From assembly GCA_965224435.1 (NCBI GenBank), contig OZ245048.1, positions 4,278,001 through 4,342,000 on the forward strand: 64,000 bases of DNA. Reading direction: 5' to 3'. Of this stretch, positions 1-8,471 are shown one piece after another (the first letter of the stretch is position 1; every line of letters begins with the position of its first letter). The translations under genes were made by a program, and so were the position numbers. A model generated the notes under the pieces. It saw nothing but the letters and a program-made list of their open reading frames with translations, did not search any database and had not been told where the DNA came from. This DNA comes from JAJRQY01 sp965224435. GTDB lineage: Bacteria; Actinomycetota; Acidimicrobiia; Acidimicrobiales; SZUA-35.

Positions 1-1
1 C

Positions 2-421
2 ACTGTGGTCCGCAACGCCAACGCCTTCATGGCGGCAGAGATTCACATCGTTGGCAAGAAGCGCTGGAACCGCCGAGGCGCCATGGTCACCGACCGCTAT
101 CAGCATGTCCGCCACCACCCCGACATCGAATCATTCCAAGCCTGGGCCGCCGCCGAGGGGCTCCCACTGATCGGTATCGACAATCTGCCGGGCTCGACGC
201 CGTTAGAGACCGATCCCCTGCCCAAGTCCTGTGTGCTGGTATTTGGTCAAGAGGGACCCGGGCTCAGCGAAGATATGAGGCCAGTCTTGGACCAGTGCCG
301 CTCCATCGCCCAATTCGGTTCAACCCGATCCATCAATGCTGGAGTTGCTGCCGGTATCGCCATGCACGGCTGGATCCAGACCCACGCACTCAACGAGGCT
401 ACGTCGAACAAGGTTGGCTAG
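2..421 (+). CDS. SpoU/TrmH-family RNA 2'-O-methyltransferase, C-terminal part (left edge)
   Basis: This is the SAM-binding half of a SpoU-type (SPOUT fold) rRNA or tRNA ribose methyltransferase. Visible are the motif 1 region NANAF, motif 2 in VLVFGQEGPGLSED and motif 3 in STRSINAGVAAGIAMH, whose knotted C-terminus forms the SAM pocket. The reading frame is open to the left edge. The first in-frame GTG at base 5 lies inside motif 1, so the true start is upstream of the window. Its stop overlaps by four bases the end of the convergent membrane-protein gene. The exact RNA target cannot be told from this part. Confidence 0.88.
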   Translation, partial: TVVRNANAFMAAEIHIVGKKRWNRRGAMVTDRYQHVRHHPDIESFQAWAAAEGLPLIGIDNLPGSTPLETDPLPKSCVLVFGQEGPGLSEDMRPVLDQCRSIAQFGSTRSINAGVAAGIAMHGWIQTHALNEATSNKVG

Positions 422-1053
422 CTGCCCGAAGCCACCGAGCCACTGGCGGCCATCCGTTTTCTCAACAGACGCCACAGCATTTCCAACACAACAACCGCGG
501 CCAACACGGCGAACAGTACGGCTGCATAATTCATGATGCGGCCAAACAGAGCAGTCCGCTCGACCACCAATTCGACCGTGAGTTCGTGAACAAATGCGCT
601 GGCTGCTCGGCCAGGTGCCAAACCCGACTCCGCCGCTTCGGATGCTCGGCTGGCGGCATCTGAATAGTCCTCACCAACACTGGTAAACACCTGACCCTCA
701 GCATCAACCAGAAGAACCGCATCAATATCTTCACCCGCTTGACGAACCCGTAGCGCGAAAGCCTTGGCGCTTGGCTGCGGATCGTCGGGCACAACAACAA
801 CGAAGTTCAAGCCAGCTGCGGTTGCTGAAGCCATTGCTCGGTCAAAGGATGAAGGATCAACATCTTGACGGGACGGGGCAATGTAGATGCCACTACCGGT
901 CGACGCTTCGATGACCTCGGTTGGGGTCTCGGCCGATGCGGCTAGGCCGAACATGGTCTGTCCTGGGCCCGCAGCCCCGAGGCTGAGCGCGGCGAAGAGG
1001 CCAACAACGAGGGCAACCAGCCGAGCGAGAGATTGAGGTAGCGTGCGATTCAC
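418..1053 (-). CDS. Membrane-anchored protein of unknown function
   Basis: A protein of about 211 residues with a hydrophobic N-terminal segment (roughly residues 8-28), a soluble middle domain and a C-terminal membrane helix (YAAVLFAVLAAVVVLEMLW) followed by basic residues. The middle domain alternates beta and alpha segments (FVVVVPDD, AVLLVDAEG) and loosely recalls TPM or Rv1476/DUF6676 domains of Actinobacteria, which is only a weak resemblance. I chose the GTG at 1053 because an ATG farther upstream would overlap the preceding coiled-coil gene. The two genes are probably cotranscribed, with 43 bases between them. Confidence 0.6.
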   Translation of the reverse strand: MNRTLPQSLARLVALVVGLFAALSLGAAGPGQTMFGLAASAETPTEVIEASTGSGIYIAPSRQDVDPSSFDRAMASATAAGLNFVVVVPDDPQPSAKAFALRVRQAGEDIDAVLLVDAEGQVFTSVGEDYSDAASRASEAAESGLAPGRAASAFVHELTVELVVERTALFGRIMNYAAVLFAVLAAVVVLEMLWRLLRKRMAASGSVASGS

Positions 1054-1096
1054 TCCGGAGAGTGTGGCACGACTGGACCGGAAAGCGGCGCCAGTG

Positions 1097-1888
1097 TTAC
1101 TTGAGGATCCAGTCCCGTGACTTGTCGTGATCGATATCGGCTTCGAAGAAGCGTTCGAAGGCCGAACCACTCTCATCTACCTCACCATCAAAGTCGTACT
1201 CCTCCGTCACCGCAGACGGAGGGCTTTCAACTACCGATGACTCTGGATGGGCGACAAATTCACGACGCCGCTCATTGAGCTCATTGCTCAGACCTTCGAC
1301 TTCTGTGTGAAGAGACTGACGCTGACCCATGAGCGTCTCGATCTCGGAACGCACAATGTGCAAGGAGTTCTCTAGATCAGAACCAATGCTTCGAAGCTCG
1401 TTCTGACGCTGAGTCAGCATGCTCTGTTCGAGCTCAAGTTCTCGACGATGAGCAGCGACTGTTCCTTGTTCAGCTACCAGACCATCTCGCTCCGCCATCA
1501 GAACATCACGTTCGACGTGGAGTGCATCTCGCTCAGACTTCAACTGATCACGGGTCTGGGAAAGGCCTTGGACCTCTGACTTCAGGGCATTGCCCCGATC
1601 ATCATGGGTCTTCTTCTGGATCAGAAGGAGGGAAACCTCGGACTGGAGAGCGTCCCGCTCAGAGCGAAGAGCCTCAATCCGAGTTGTTGCATCATCTGAC
1701 TCATTCCGAAGAATGTCCAGGGTCGCAGTAATAGCCACCGCTTCGGGTGTCGATTTCTGCAGTCGAGCGAGGTCTTCCAGCTGCTTGAACGCGGCAAGAC
1801 GGGGCGCAGTCGCCGCAAAGGCTTCTTCATATTCGGCCAGCCGTCGACGCAACGCCTCGACTTCTGTTCCAGTTTGCTCAGTTGACAA
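1097..1888 (-). CDS. Long coiled-coil protein with acidic tail
   Basis: A 263-residue protein that is nearly all predicted coiled coil: residues of about 10-210 carry repeated ERDAL/ERD heptads rich in Glu, Arg, Leu and Gln, with few Pro or Gly. The last 50 residues are acidic and disordered (EEYDFDGEVDES). There is no signal peptide and no membrane segment. The architecture resembles cytoplasmic structural or polar-growth scaffolds of Actinobacteria, but no family can be named. It lies upstream of the membrane protein on the same strand, which makes a membrane-linked scaffold pair possible (inference). Confidence 0.7.
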   Translation of the reverse strand: MSTEQTGTEVEALRRRLAEYEEAFAATAPRLAAFKQLEDLARLQKSTPEAVAITATLDILRNESDDATTRIEALRSERDALQSEVSLLLIQKKTHDDRGNALKSEVQGLSQTRDQLKSERDALHVERDVLMAERDGLVAEQGTVAAHRRELELEQSMLTQRQNELRSIGSDLENSLHIVRSEIETLMGQRQSLHTEVEGLSNELNERRREFVAHPESSVVESPPSAVTEEYDFDGEVDESGSAFERFFEADIDHDKSRDWILK

Positions 1889-1983
1889 CTCTGCCTCCTG
1901 CTCGGTCCCTTTCTATTCGGCAGGCAGAACCGAAAATGAAGCATCGGAGTGAGTTGTGCAGAAGCAGTGAACTAGTGAGTGAA

Positions 1984-2730
1984 CTAGTGGCCAAACATCA
2001 TCAGCCATTGTTCCAAGGATTCTGGCTTGTAGACCACGTTGGCTTGGCGGGTTTCGCCCATCTTCTTCCACGGTTCAGGCGAGTACTGGTGCCCCGGGAA
2101 GAGGATTGTTTCATCGGGAACCTTGGCGAGGCGGTCATGCAATGAGCGATAGAGCTCTTCTGGGTCGCCACCAGGAAGATCGGTTCGGCCGCAACCGTCG
2201 AGAAAGAGGGTGTCACCAGAAACCAGACAGCCACGGACCAGGAAACACTGGCTTCCTGGCGTGTGTCCGGGAGTGTGGATAAGTTCGATATCAACTTCTC
2301 CAACCGAAACAATGTCACCTGAAGTGTGCTTGACAAAGTGATCATCGCTGACCCCGGTCACCTTGGTCACCAGCTCAGCTTCGGCTGATTGCAGATGGAT
2401 GGGAACATCAGTCCGGTCCAGCAATTGAGAGATCCCGTTGAGATCAAAACCCATCATGGAACCACCAACGTGATCCGCGTGGTAATGGGTAGCCAGCACA
2501 CCAACCAGGCGCATGTCATCGGCCTCGACGATGTCAACCAGGCCGTCGGTGTCATAGGCGGGGTCAACAACAACCGCTTCTCCGGTCTCCTTGTCACCAA
2601 TGAGATAGCTGAAGTTGACCATCTGCTTGGCTATCTGATCTGAGGTGGCGAAGTCTCGACCAGCGAGGAGCTGGCGGAAGTAGAGGCGGTCTGGGTCTAT
2701 GTTCGAATCAGGGGCTGACGGTGTCGACAT
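1984..2730 (-). CDS. MBL-fold metallo-hydrolase, glyoxalase II / persulfide dioxygenase-like
   Basis: A 248-residue metallo-beta-lactamase-fold enzyme. The metal-binding motif THYHADHVGG is at about residues 81-90, the second His is in HTPGHTPGS, the Asp is in SGDTLF and the last His is in LFPGHQY. This ligand set is typical of hydroxyacylglutathione hydrolases and ETHE1-like persulfide dioxygenases. A C-terminal extension after the GHQY motif suggests a rhodanese-free stand-alone form. The ATG at 2730 is preferred over a TTG six bases upstream. It is transcribed divergently from pheA; the 42-base gap must hold both promoters. Confidence 0.88.
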   Translation of the reverse strand: MSTPSAPDSNIDPDRLYFRQLLAGRDFATSDQIAKQMVNFSYLIGDKETGEAVVVDPAYDTDGLVDIVEADDMRLVGVLATHYHADHVGGSMMGFDLNGISQLLDRTDVPIHLQSAEAELVTKVTGVSDDHFVKHTSGDIVSVGEVDIELIHTPGHTPGSQCFLVRGCLVSGDTLFLDGCGRTDLPGGDPEELYRSLHDRLAKVPDETILFPGHQYSPEPWKKMGETRQANVVYKPESLEQWLMMFGH

Positions 2731-2772
2731 GATCAAGAAGGCTAGGCCACCCGCGGGGCCTAGGCTGAACCA

Positions 2773-3726
2773 GTGACTACGAAGACCCCCACAATCGGAT
2801 TCCTTGGACCAGTTGGGACCTTTACCGAAGAGGCCTTGCGCAGCCAGAAAGATCTGCTGGATGCCGAGCTGATCCCGATGAGAACCTTCGTTGATGTGCT
2901 CACCGCAACCCAGAACCGAACAGTCGATCTGGGCTTTGTTGCCATCGAGAACGCCATTGAAGGTGTTGTCAACGTCACTCTCGACACCCTGGCCTTCGAC
3001 ACCGATCTACGTATCCAGCGCGAGGTTGTACTGGACATCAAGATGAACCTGATGGCCCCTCCGGGAACCTCCTTGGCCGACATTCATACGGTTCAGTCTC
3101 ATCCAGTGGCTAACGCCCAATGCCGCCACTTCTTGCGCAAGCATCTGGCCGAGGCCGATGTCCTGCCTGCCAACTCCACATCGGAAGGAGCGAGACTGGC
3201 CAGTGAAGGGGTTGGAATCGCTGCCCTTGGTCCTGCATCTGCGGGAAAGCTCTACGGGCTGGAGACCATCACCGAGGACGTGGCCGACCTTAAGGGCAAC
3301 CAAACCCGGTTCTTGCTGGTCGCTCCTGAAGGAATCCCAGCCAAGACCGGTCACGACAAGTCAACGGTGGTTCTCGCTCAGCACGAAAACAAGCCGGGTT
3401 CACTGGTCGCCATCCTTCATGAGTTTGCGGCCCGCAATATCGATCTGACCAAGCTGACCTCGCGGCCTTCGCGGCCTGCTGCTGGCGGGAATCACACCGC
3501 CCTTGGGCAGTACACCTTCATCATCGATATTGACGGCCATGTTGATGATGACGTGGTGGCTAACTGCTTGATCAATGTGCAAGCCAAACACGCCGATGTC
3601 AAGTTCCTCGGTAGTTACCCGGCGGCGGGCAACGGCTCGAACGAGAAGCTCTTCGCCGCCACTGAGGCATGGAGTGACGCAACGACCTGGATGCAAGGGT
3701 TGCGGAGCCAGATCAACCCGGCATGA
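2773..3726 (+). CDS. pheA: Prephenate dehydratase
   Basis: A monofunctional prephenate dehydratase of 317 residues that converts prephenate to phenylpyruvate in phenylalanine biosynthesis. The N-terminal periplasmic-binding-like catalytic domain begins IGFLGPVGTFTEEAL. The catalytic TRF motif is in GNQTRFLLV. A C-terminal ACT domain (about residues 205-285, starting KPGSLVAILHEF) would bind phenylalanine for feedback inhibition. The ESRP effector motif is altered to TSRPSRP. The start is GTG. The stop overlaps the start of the next gene by four bases (ATGA), which indicates translational coupling. Confidence 0.95.
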   Translation: MTTKTPTIGFLGPVGTFTEEALRSQKDLLDAELIPMRTFVDVLTATQNRTVDLGFVAIENAIEGVVNVTLDTLAFDTDLRIQREVVLDIKMNLMAPPGTSLADIHTVQSHPVANAQCRHFLRKHLAEADVLPANSTSEGARLASEGVGIAALGPASAGKLYGLETITEDVADLKGNQTRFLLVAPEGIPAKTGHDKSTVVLAQHENKPGSLVAILHEFAARNIDLTKLTSRPSRPAAGGNHTALGQYTFIIDIDGHVDDDVVANCLINVQAKHADVKFLGSYPAAGNGSNEKLFAATEAWSDATTWMQGLRSQINPA

Positions 3727-4784
3727 CGGTGACACCCTCCCCGCCCGACGAGTCAGCAGCACCCCTGCCAACAAGCGAACTAGTCGATCTGCATTGCTCG
3801 GCCCAAACCGCTGCCCTGGGTGAACCTCCGGGCGGAACGGCGGGCAATGCTAACCGGGTGGTGCTGGTACAGCTGGCTTTGCCCTGGCCAGCCAAGATCG
3901 ATCGTCACCCAATGCTGGCCGGGCTGCAACCTCCGAAGAACGGGTCGGGCAAGGTGCAGGTATTGGGAATCACCACTGGCGACTCTGGCCAAGCCAGTCA
4001 GTGTGGACACATCATCTGTTACTCCCGAATCGGTGAGCTGTCATCGACCGGCACCACTGCCTTCGCTGGCTATGAGCGACGGGAACTTGTTGTCGATCCC
4101 GAGCAACTGCTGTCCTCGCTCCAAGCCATCGTCGATGGTGACCTGACAGCCATGAATCTGGCTAACGACAGTGTTAATTCCGACAGTGTGGTCGACGTCC
4201 TGGTTTGCACCCATGGCAGCCGAGACCGGTGCTGTGGCCAATCGGGAACACTCTTGTTTCTGGAGTTAGAAGACGCCCTATCCAGCGGCGACATCTCATC
4301 ATCAGTCAGGATCTGGCGAACCAGTCACATCGGTGGGCATCGTTTCGCCCCGACCGTCTTGACCCTGCCCGATGGCTTGGCCTGGTCGAACCTGACCGCA
4401 GAGTCCCTCATCGGCATTCTTGACCGATCGCTTCCACCAGCTGAAGCACACCAGCATCTGCGAGGCCCTATTGGATTCTCTGATCGGCCGGTTCAGATCG
4501 TCGATGGATTGGGGCTGATCAATGCTGGCTGGTCCTGGTTCGATGAGCCGAGAACCGCCTTGCTCACCAGCGAATCAGATGCCACAGAATCCGAGAAGAC
4601 AGAATCTGACAAGTCGATAGTGGTCACCATCACTTCGGCTCTCGGGGAAATCGAAGCCGAGCTGCATACTGACGGCGAGATCCCCGTACCTCCATGTGGG
4701 GAGACACTGGAGTATTCGAAGAAGGCTGTTGTGCAATGGGCAGTCGTCGAATCGCGCTATCGACCGGCCCTGACCGCTCCGTGA
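3723..4784 (+). CDS. Sucrase/ferredoxin-like family protein
   Basis: A 353-residue protein of the sucrase/ferredoxin-like family (thioredoxin-like ferredoxin fold). Hallmarks are CTHGSRDRCCG near residue 160, which supplies clustered cysteines for a probable [2Fe-2S] centre, and RTSHIGGHRFAPT about 45 residues later. Known family members are poorly characterised, and despite the name, sucrase activity is not expected. The gene is coupled to pheA by an ATGA overlap and overlaps the next gene. A low-complexity Ser/Glu/Thr stretch near residue 280 is probably a disordered linker. Confidence 0.85.
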   Translation: MTVTPSPPDESAAPLPTSELVDLHCSAQTAALGEPPGGTAGNANRVVLVQLALPWPAKIDRHPMLAGLQPPKNGSGKVQVLGITTGDSGQASQCGHIICYSRIGELSSTGTTAFAGYERRELVVDPEQLLSSLQAIVDGDLTAMNLANDSVNSDSVVDVLVCTHGSRDRCCGQSGTLLFLELEDALSSGDISSSVRIWRTSHIGGHRFAPTVLTLPDGLAWSNLTAESLIGILDRSLPPAEAHQHLRGPIGFSDRPVQIVDGLGLINAGWSWFDEPRTALLTSESDATESEKTESDKSIVVTITSALGEIEAELHTDGEIPVPPCGETLEYSKKAVVQWAVVESRYRPALTAP

Positions 4785-5764
4785 AGGGTCCGCGTCGGGC
4801 GGGACTGCTTCACGCCTCTGTGGTTCTGGGAATCGGCCTCACGCTCGTTGGGCTCTTCGTCATCGCGGTTCTCCGGCTCCTCAACCCGACCTCGTCCTTC
4901 ATCGCTACCGGACTGATCGGAATCACCCCTCTAGCCTTCCTCGGCACGCCGTTGGTACTTGGCTATGGAGTGGCCAAGAGACATCGGTGGCTCAGCGTCA
5001 CCGGTCTGGTGCTGTTGTTGCTCTTTGGCTACTGGGCCTCTGCTGATATTCGATTCGGACCCGGACAGGGCGAGAAGCCCGAGGGTGCGATCCGAGTTGC
5101 TACCGCCAACATCTCCATGTTTAACTCCAATGCCGCATTGGCGGTTGTCGAATTGACGAGGAGTCAGCCCGACCTGATCCTGCTGCAAGAACTCACCCCA
5201 GAGGCTTGGGGCACGATCGAGCAGCTGACCGAGCTGGAGGAATACCCCTACCGCCGTGCAAACCCCCAAGGCAATCCTGACGGCACCGCCATCGTGTCCC
5301 AACTTCCGTTCTCCGCTGAAGGAACTCTCCGTCTCGGAGTCACACCCGTCACCTGGGTCGACATCACTATCGGTGCGCAATCAGTCAAAGTCATCAACGT
5401 GCACATGGCGGCGCCAGTGAGTCAGAAGCTGATCGACCGCGGAGAGACCCAGTATGCGGAGCTAGTGGCAGTAGTAGAGGACTCATCAATCCCCCTGATC
5501 ATCGTCGGCGACCTCAACTCGACAGTGCAGAATCGTCGTCTGCAAGGCCTCATGAACCAGGGTCTCGCCGATGCACACCAGCACGCGGGTCGTGGATTCG
5601 GGGCGACATGGGGTCAGCCCCGTCTTTCGTTGTTTCCAGCAATGCTGCGAATCGACCATGTCTTGATGACCGAAGAGATTGAGGCCGTGCACTCTTGGAC
5701 CGAGCCGTTGAGCGGGAGTGACCATCGAATGCTGATCGTCGATCTCGTTGCAACCATCGACTAG
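4736..5764 (+). CDS. Membrane-anchored endonuclease/exonuclease/phosphatase-family protein
   Basis: About 342 residues: three hydrophobic helices in the first 110 residues, then an EEP (DNase I-like) metal-dependent phosphoesterase domain. Catalytic landmarks are ILLQEL (Glu), VINVHM, IIVGDLNST (Asp/Asn), IDHVL and the terminal SGSDHRML (Asp-His). The active domain is likely outside the membrane. The substrate may be nucleic acid or a phosphodiester lipid. I chose ATG 4736, preceded by a purine-rich GAAGAAGG. A GTG at 4781 that overlaps the upstream stop (GTGA) is equally possible and would remove the first 15 residues. Confidence 0.82.
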   Translation: MGSRRIALSTGPDRSVKGPRRAGLLHASVVLGIGLTLVGLFVIAVLRLLNPTSSFIATGLIGITPLAFLGTPLVLGYGVAKRHRWLSVTGLVLLLLFGYWASADIRFGPGQGEKPEGAIRVATANISMFNSNAALAVVELTRSQPDLILLQELTPEAWGTIEQLTELEEYPYRRANPQGNPDGTAIVSQLPFSAEGTLRLGVTPVTWVDITIGAQSVKVINVHMAAPVSQKLIDRGETQYAELVAVVEDSSIPLIIVGDLNSTVQNRRLQGLMNQGLADAHQHAGRGFGATWGQPRLSLFPAMLRIDHVLMTEEIEAVHSWTEPLSGSDHRMLIVDLVATID

Positions 5765-5873
5765 CGCCCCACTCATCACGATCATGCCCGAACGACCGGA
5801 TCCACTAGCGCCTTCGACCGTGCGATGAAGGCACTTCCCAATCAGTTCCTGTCGACCAAACCGGAGACCGCCC

Positions 5874-6413
5874 ATGAAGAACTATTTCGATATTGCCTTC
5901 ACTCCTGGAGTAGAAGAGATCCAGAAGAGCAAGGGGTCACGCCAGCTCTATGACCAGCCACTACCTTCTGAAATCCAAGAACTTGACCCCGATGAAATCG
6001 CGCTCATCAATACTCGCGACAGCTTCTATATGTCAACAATCAGTTCATCTGGTTGGCCCTACGTGCAGCACCGGGGTGGCCCTACCGGCTTCGTCAAGAT
6101 CCTCGGGCCCAACACCATCGGCTGGCTGGAGCGGCCCGGCAATCGTCAATACATCGGAACCGGAAACATCACCGAGAACAATCGAGTCTCCATCATCATG
6201 GTCGACTACCCCCAACGCGTCCGGCTCAAACTGTTTGGCCACGCCAGCTATCACCCGACGCCCGACCAAGCGCTACTGGAGCAACTCGGCAATGAGCCGA
6301 TTCGAGATGATGGAGCCATCACCATTGAGGTCGTTGCCTCCCAATGGAACTGCCCCAAGCACATCACTCCTCGGTTCACCCTTGATCAACTGAAAGTGAT
6401 CACTGAGGACTAG
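5874..6413 (+). CDS. FMN split-barrel (PPOX-fold) oxidoreductase-like protein
   Basis: A 179-residue pyridoxamine-5'-phosphate-oxidase-fold protein. The characteristic strand FYMSTISSSGWPYVQHRGG, followed by the flavin-contact region RQYIGTGNI and IIMVDYPQRVRLKLFGHA, marks the FMN-binding split barrel. The C-terminal NCPKHITPRF motif is typical of a flavin-nucleotide-binding subfamily sometimes placed next to ferredoxin-dependent enzymes. The ATG has a good ribosome site (GGAGA 7 bases upstream). The substrate is unknown. Two more members of the fold occur at 11.7 and 17 kb. Confidence 0.85.
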   Translation: MKNYFDIAFTPGVEEIQKSKGSRQLYDQPLPSEIQELDPDEIALINTRDSFYMSTISSSGWPYVQHRGGPTGFVKILGPNTIGWLERPGNRQYIGTGNITENNRVSIIMVDYPQRVRLKLFGHASYHPTPDQALLEQLGNEPIRDDGAITIEVVASQWNCPKHITPRFTLDQLKVITED

Positions 6414-6448
6414 GACGGACCAGCCCTAATCTTCAGTTCGCCATCGCT

Positions 6449-8428
6449 TCAATATCCCAGCCTTCGGAGGGCTTCCGGTGAGTTGGAGATGTGAAGAAGG
6501 AGAGCCGACAGCGGTGATCCGGAGGAAAGCTGACTGACCCAATAGTTCAGTTCGCTTTCGCTGGGCGAACGATTGAACGCACCTTGATACATGGCGGTGA
6601 CAACACTCGCATCGGTTCCATCATGGCGAGCGGCGAACTCGGCCGAATCCAGCATCTGCTGGGCCACCCATGAGAGCGATCGTCCGTCCTGCATCTCGGC
6701 CACGAAGTAGCAGAAGCCTCCGGAGTCGGCTGGCCGATCAAGCGCGGTTTCATAGAGACGAGACAGCCCCGTCCACGATGCCTCGTTCACCGGCAGCGAA
6801 GCGGTTGTGTTCACATGTTCGGGAGAGTCGCTGAAGGCCAGCAAGACTTCGGCTCGGGTCAAGTCGCCCGAGGTAAGTCGGTCGGTCCAATAGGTCAAGC
6901 CCTCAGAATCGGAGGGACGCCCAAGAACATTGCCGTAGAGGATCTCGACGAAGGCTGCTTCATCGGGGCTGGCATAGGTGGACCGAAACTCGGCCGATTG
7001 AACAAAGAGATTGGCAACCGAAATGATGGGCAAACCGCTCGCTCGCTGATTCAGCCAATAGCCGAGACCAGGGGCATCGGCGACGCGGCCAAAAGCGGCG
7101 AGATACAAGCGATCCACCTGGTCAACCATCGCTCCCGACTCGGGAATAGTAACGGGGTGAGGCAACAAGCGAGCTTGGGCCACATGGCCGACGGAAGTAC
7201 CGAAGGCACCAGAAAACACCCGCACTCCGCCGCTCGAGTCGAGCAGCATCTGGACCGGCGGAGATGTGGAGTCTGGACTGTTGAGGTCGACCTGCCTGAC
7301 TGTGAAACGCCCTTGGTCGAGTGCGGCGAAGTCCGGGAACCGGTAGAGCGTTCCGATTGGCCCGACCTCCGAGCTGCGATCAACGGACAGAACCACGATC
7401 TCACCCGATGGCAAGGTAATCGCGGCCTCCACCCGGCCGTGGAGCTGATCATGGTTTGTTCCAATCCTCACCGGTGACGAACGACCGGTTGAGCCATCAA
7501 GAGCGATTGAGGTCAAGGATCCCGCTGCGTGGTTGTCCGGGGCTTGGTTCCAGTACCAGATTCCTTGGCCGTCGCGACCCAAAGCGGGTGACGAAATGCC
7601 GACCACCGATGCCAATCCACCAATACTCTGAGGTTGCACACGAGTATCCATCTCCCCTTCCTCATCCATGGCCTCTGGAGGAAAGACAGTCAGGAGTGTT
7701 CGCCCATCATGGCCGCTGTGTACTCCGACGATGTGACCAAGCCGGATCTCCATTGGCGCAGCCTCCTGGACACGCCCGTGGTGATCGACGACAAGGTGAG
7801 TCAGGAGGGACGATCCATAGTCATACGAGAAGACATCAGTTCGCTGAGACCCGACCACTCCAGCGAGTATCTTGTCGCGCGATGTGAGATCGCTACCCAG
7901 GCTGAGGACTCCGCCGCTTCCGAACTGGTGGTCCAGCTCTCCCGAACCCGTGAGCCGGAGTACCAACGTTTCGTTGCCACCTTGAAACTCTTGCGCAAGA
8001 ACAACAGCCTTGCCTCCAACTACAGCCAACGAAACCACACCTGCAGTAACCGGGAGATGGGCGAATCCATCATCTCCATAGGTCCGGTCCATCCGACCGT
8101 CGCCTCCGAACCGAATAATGCTGAGCCGGTGCTGACCCTGTGGGTGTTCTGGATCCGGCAAGACCAGCTCACTGAATGAGGCGTAGGTCAACCCATCTTG
8201 ACCAATACTGGGGTGGACAACAGTGGCCAAGAAATTGAAACCATGGTCAACTCGATTGGCGACGGAGCCGCCGAATCGGGGATCGAAGTCGCAGCGTGCC
8301 AGCTCAGCTTGTGGTTCAGATCTCGCCTCTACCGGAGACACATGAAACGCTGCGGCGAGGCCGAGCACGGCCAGAGGTAGCAGGAGGGTCCGGAATAGTT
8401 GAGTAGGAAAAACAGAAGAAGGCCGCAT
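6449..8428 (-). CDS. Secreted DUF4214 repeat protein with delta-60-like propeller
   Basis: A 659-residue secreted protein. Residues 1-35 form a signal peptide (LLPLAVLGLAAAFHVSPVEA). The first 400 residues contain repeats like MDRTYGDDGFAHLP and LDHQFGSGGVLSLG, which match delta-60 beta-propeller blades. The C-terminal 210 residues hold four DUF4214-type helical units with the signature LYxxAFxRxxDxxGxxYW (LYLAAFGRVADAPGLGYWL, YGNVLGRPSDSEGLTYW, YETALDRPADSGGFCYF, YQGAFNRSPSESELNYW). DUF4214 is found in S-layer and other extracellular proteins. I chose ATG 8428 because the hydrophobic core begins soon after; an earlier in-frame start six codons upstream exists. Confidence 0.82.
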   Translation of the reverse strand: MRPSSVFPTQLFRTLLLPLAVLGLAAAFHVSPVEARSEPQAELARCDFDPRFGGSVANRVDHGFNFLATVVHPSIGQDGLTYASFSELVLPDPEHPQGQHRLSIIRFGGDGRMDRTYGDDGFAHLPVTAGVVSLAVVGGKAVVLAQEFQGGNETLVLRLTGSGELDHQFGSGGVLSLGSDLTSRDKILAGVVGSQRTDVFSYDYGSSLLTHLVVDHHGRVQEAAPMEIRLGHIVGVHSGHDGRTLLTVFPPEAMDEEGEMDTRVQPQSIGGLASVVGISSPALGRDGQGIWYWNQAPDNHAAGSLTSIALDGSTGRSSPVRIGTNHDQLHGRVEAAITLPSGEIVVLSVDRSSEVGPIGTLYRFPDFAALDQGRFTVRQVDLNSPDSTSPPVQMLLDSSGGVRVFSGAFGTSVGHVAQARLLPHPVTIPESGAMVDQVDRLYLAAFGRVADAPGLGYWLNQRASGLPIISVANLFVQSAEFRSTYASPDEAAFVEILYGNVLGRPSDSEGLTYWTDRLTSGDLTRAEVLLAFSDSPEHVNTTASLPVNEASWTGLSRLYETALDRPADSGGFCYFVAEMQDGRSLSWVAQQMLDSAEFAARHDGTDASVVTAMYQGAFNRSPSESELNYWVSQLSSGSPLSALLLHISNSPEALRRLGY

Positions 8429-8471
8429 GCTCGAAGTGTGGCACAACCGACACGCCCACTTGTGTTACCTA

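Noticed and set aside
6815..7477. 220-codon plus-strand frame
   Set aside because: Antisense to the DUF4214 gene, whose repeats are clear.
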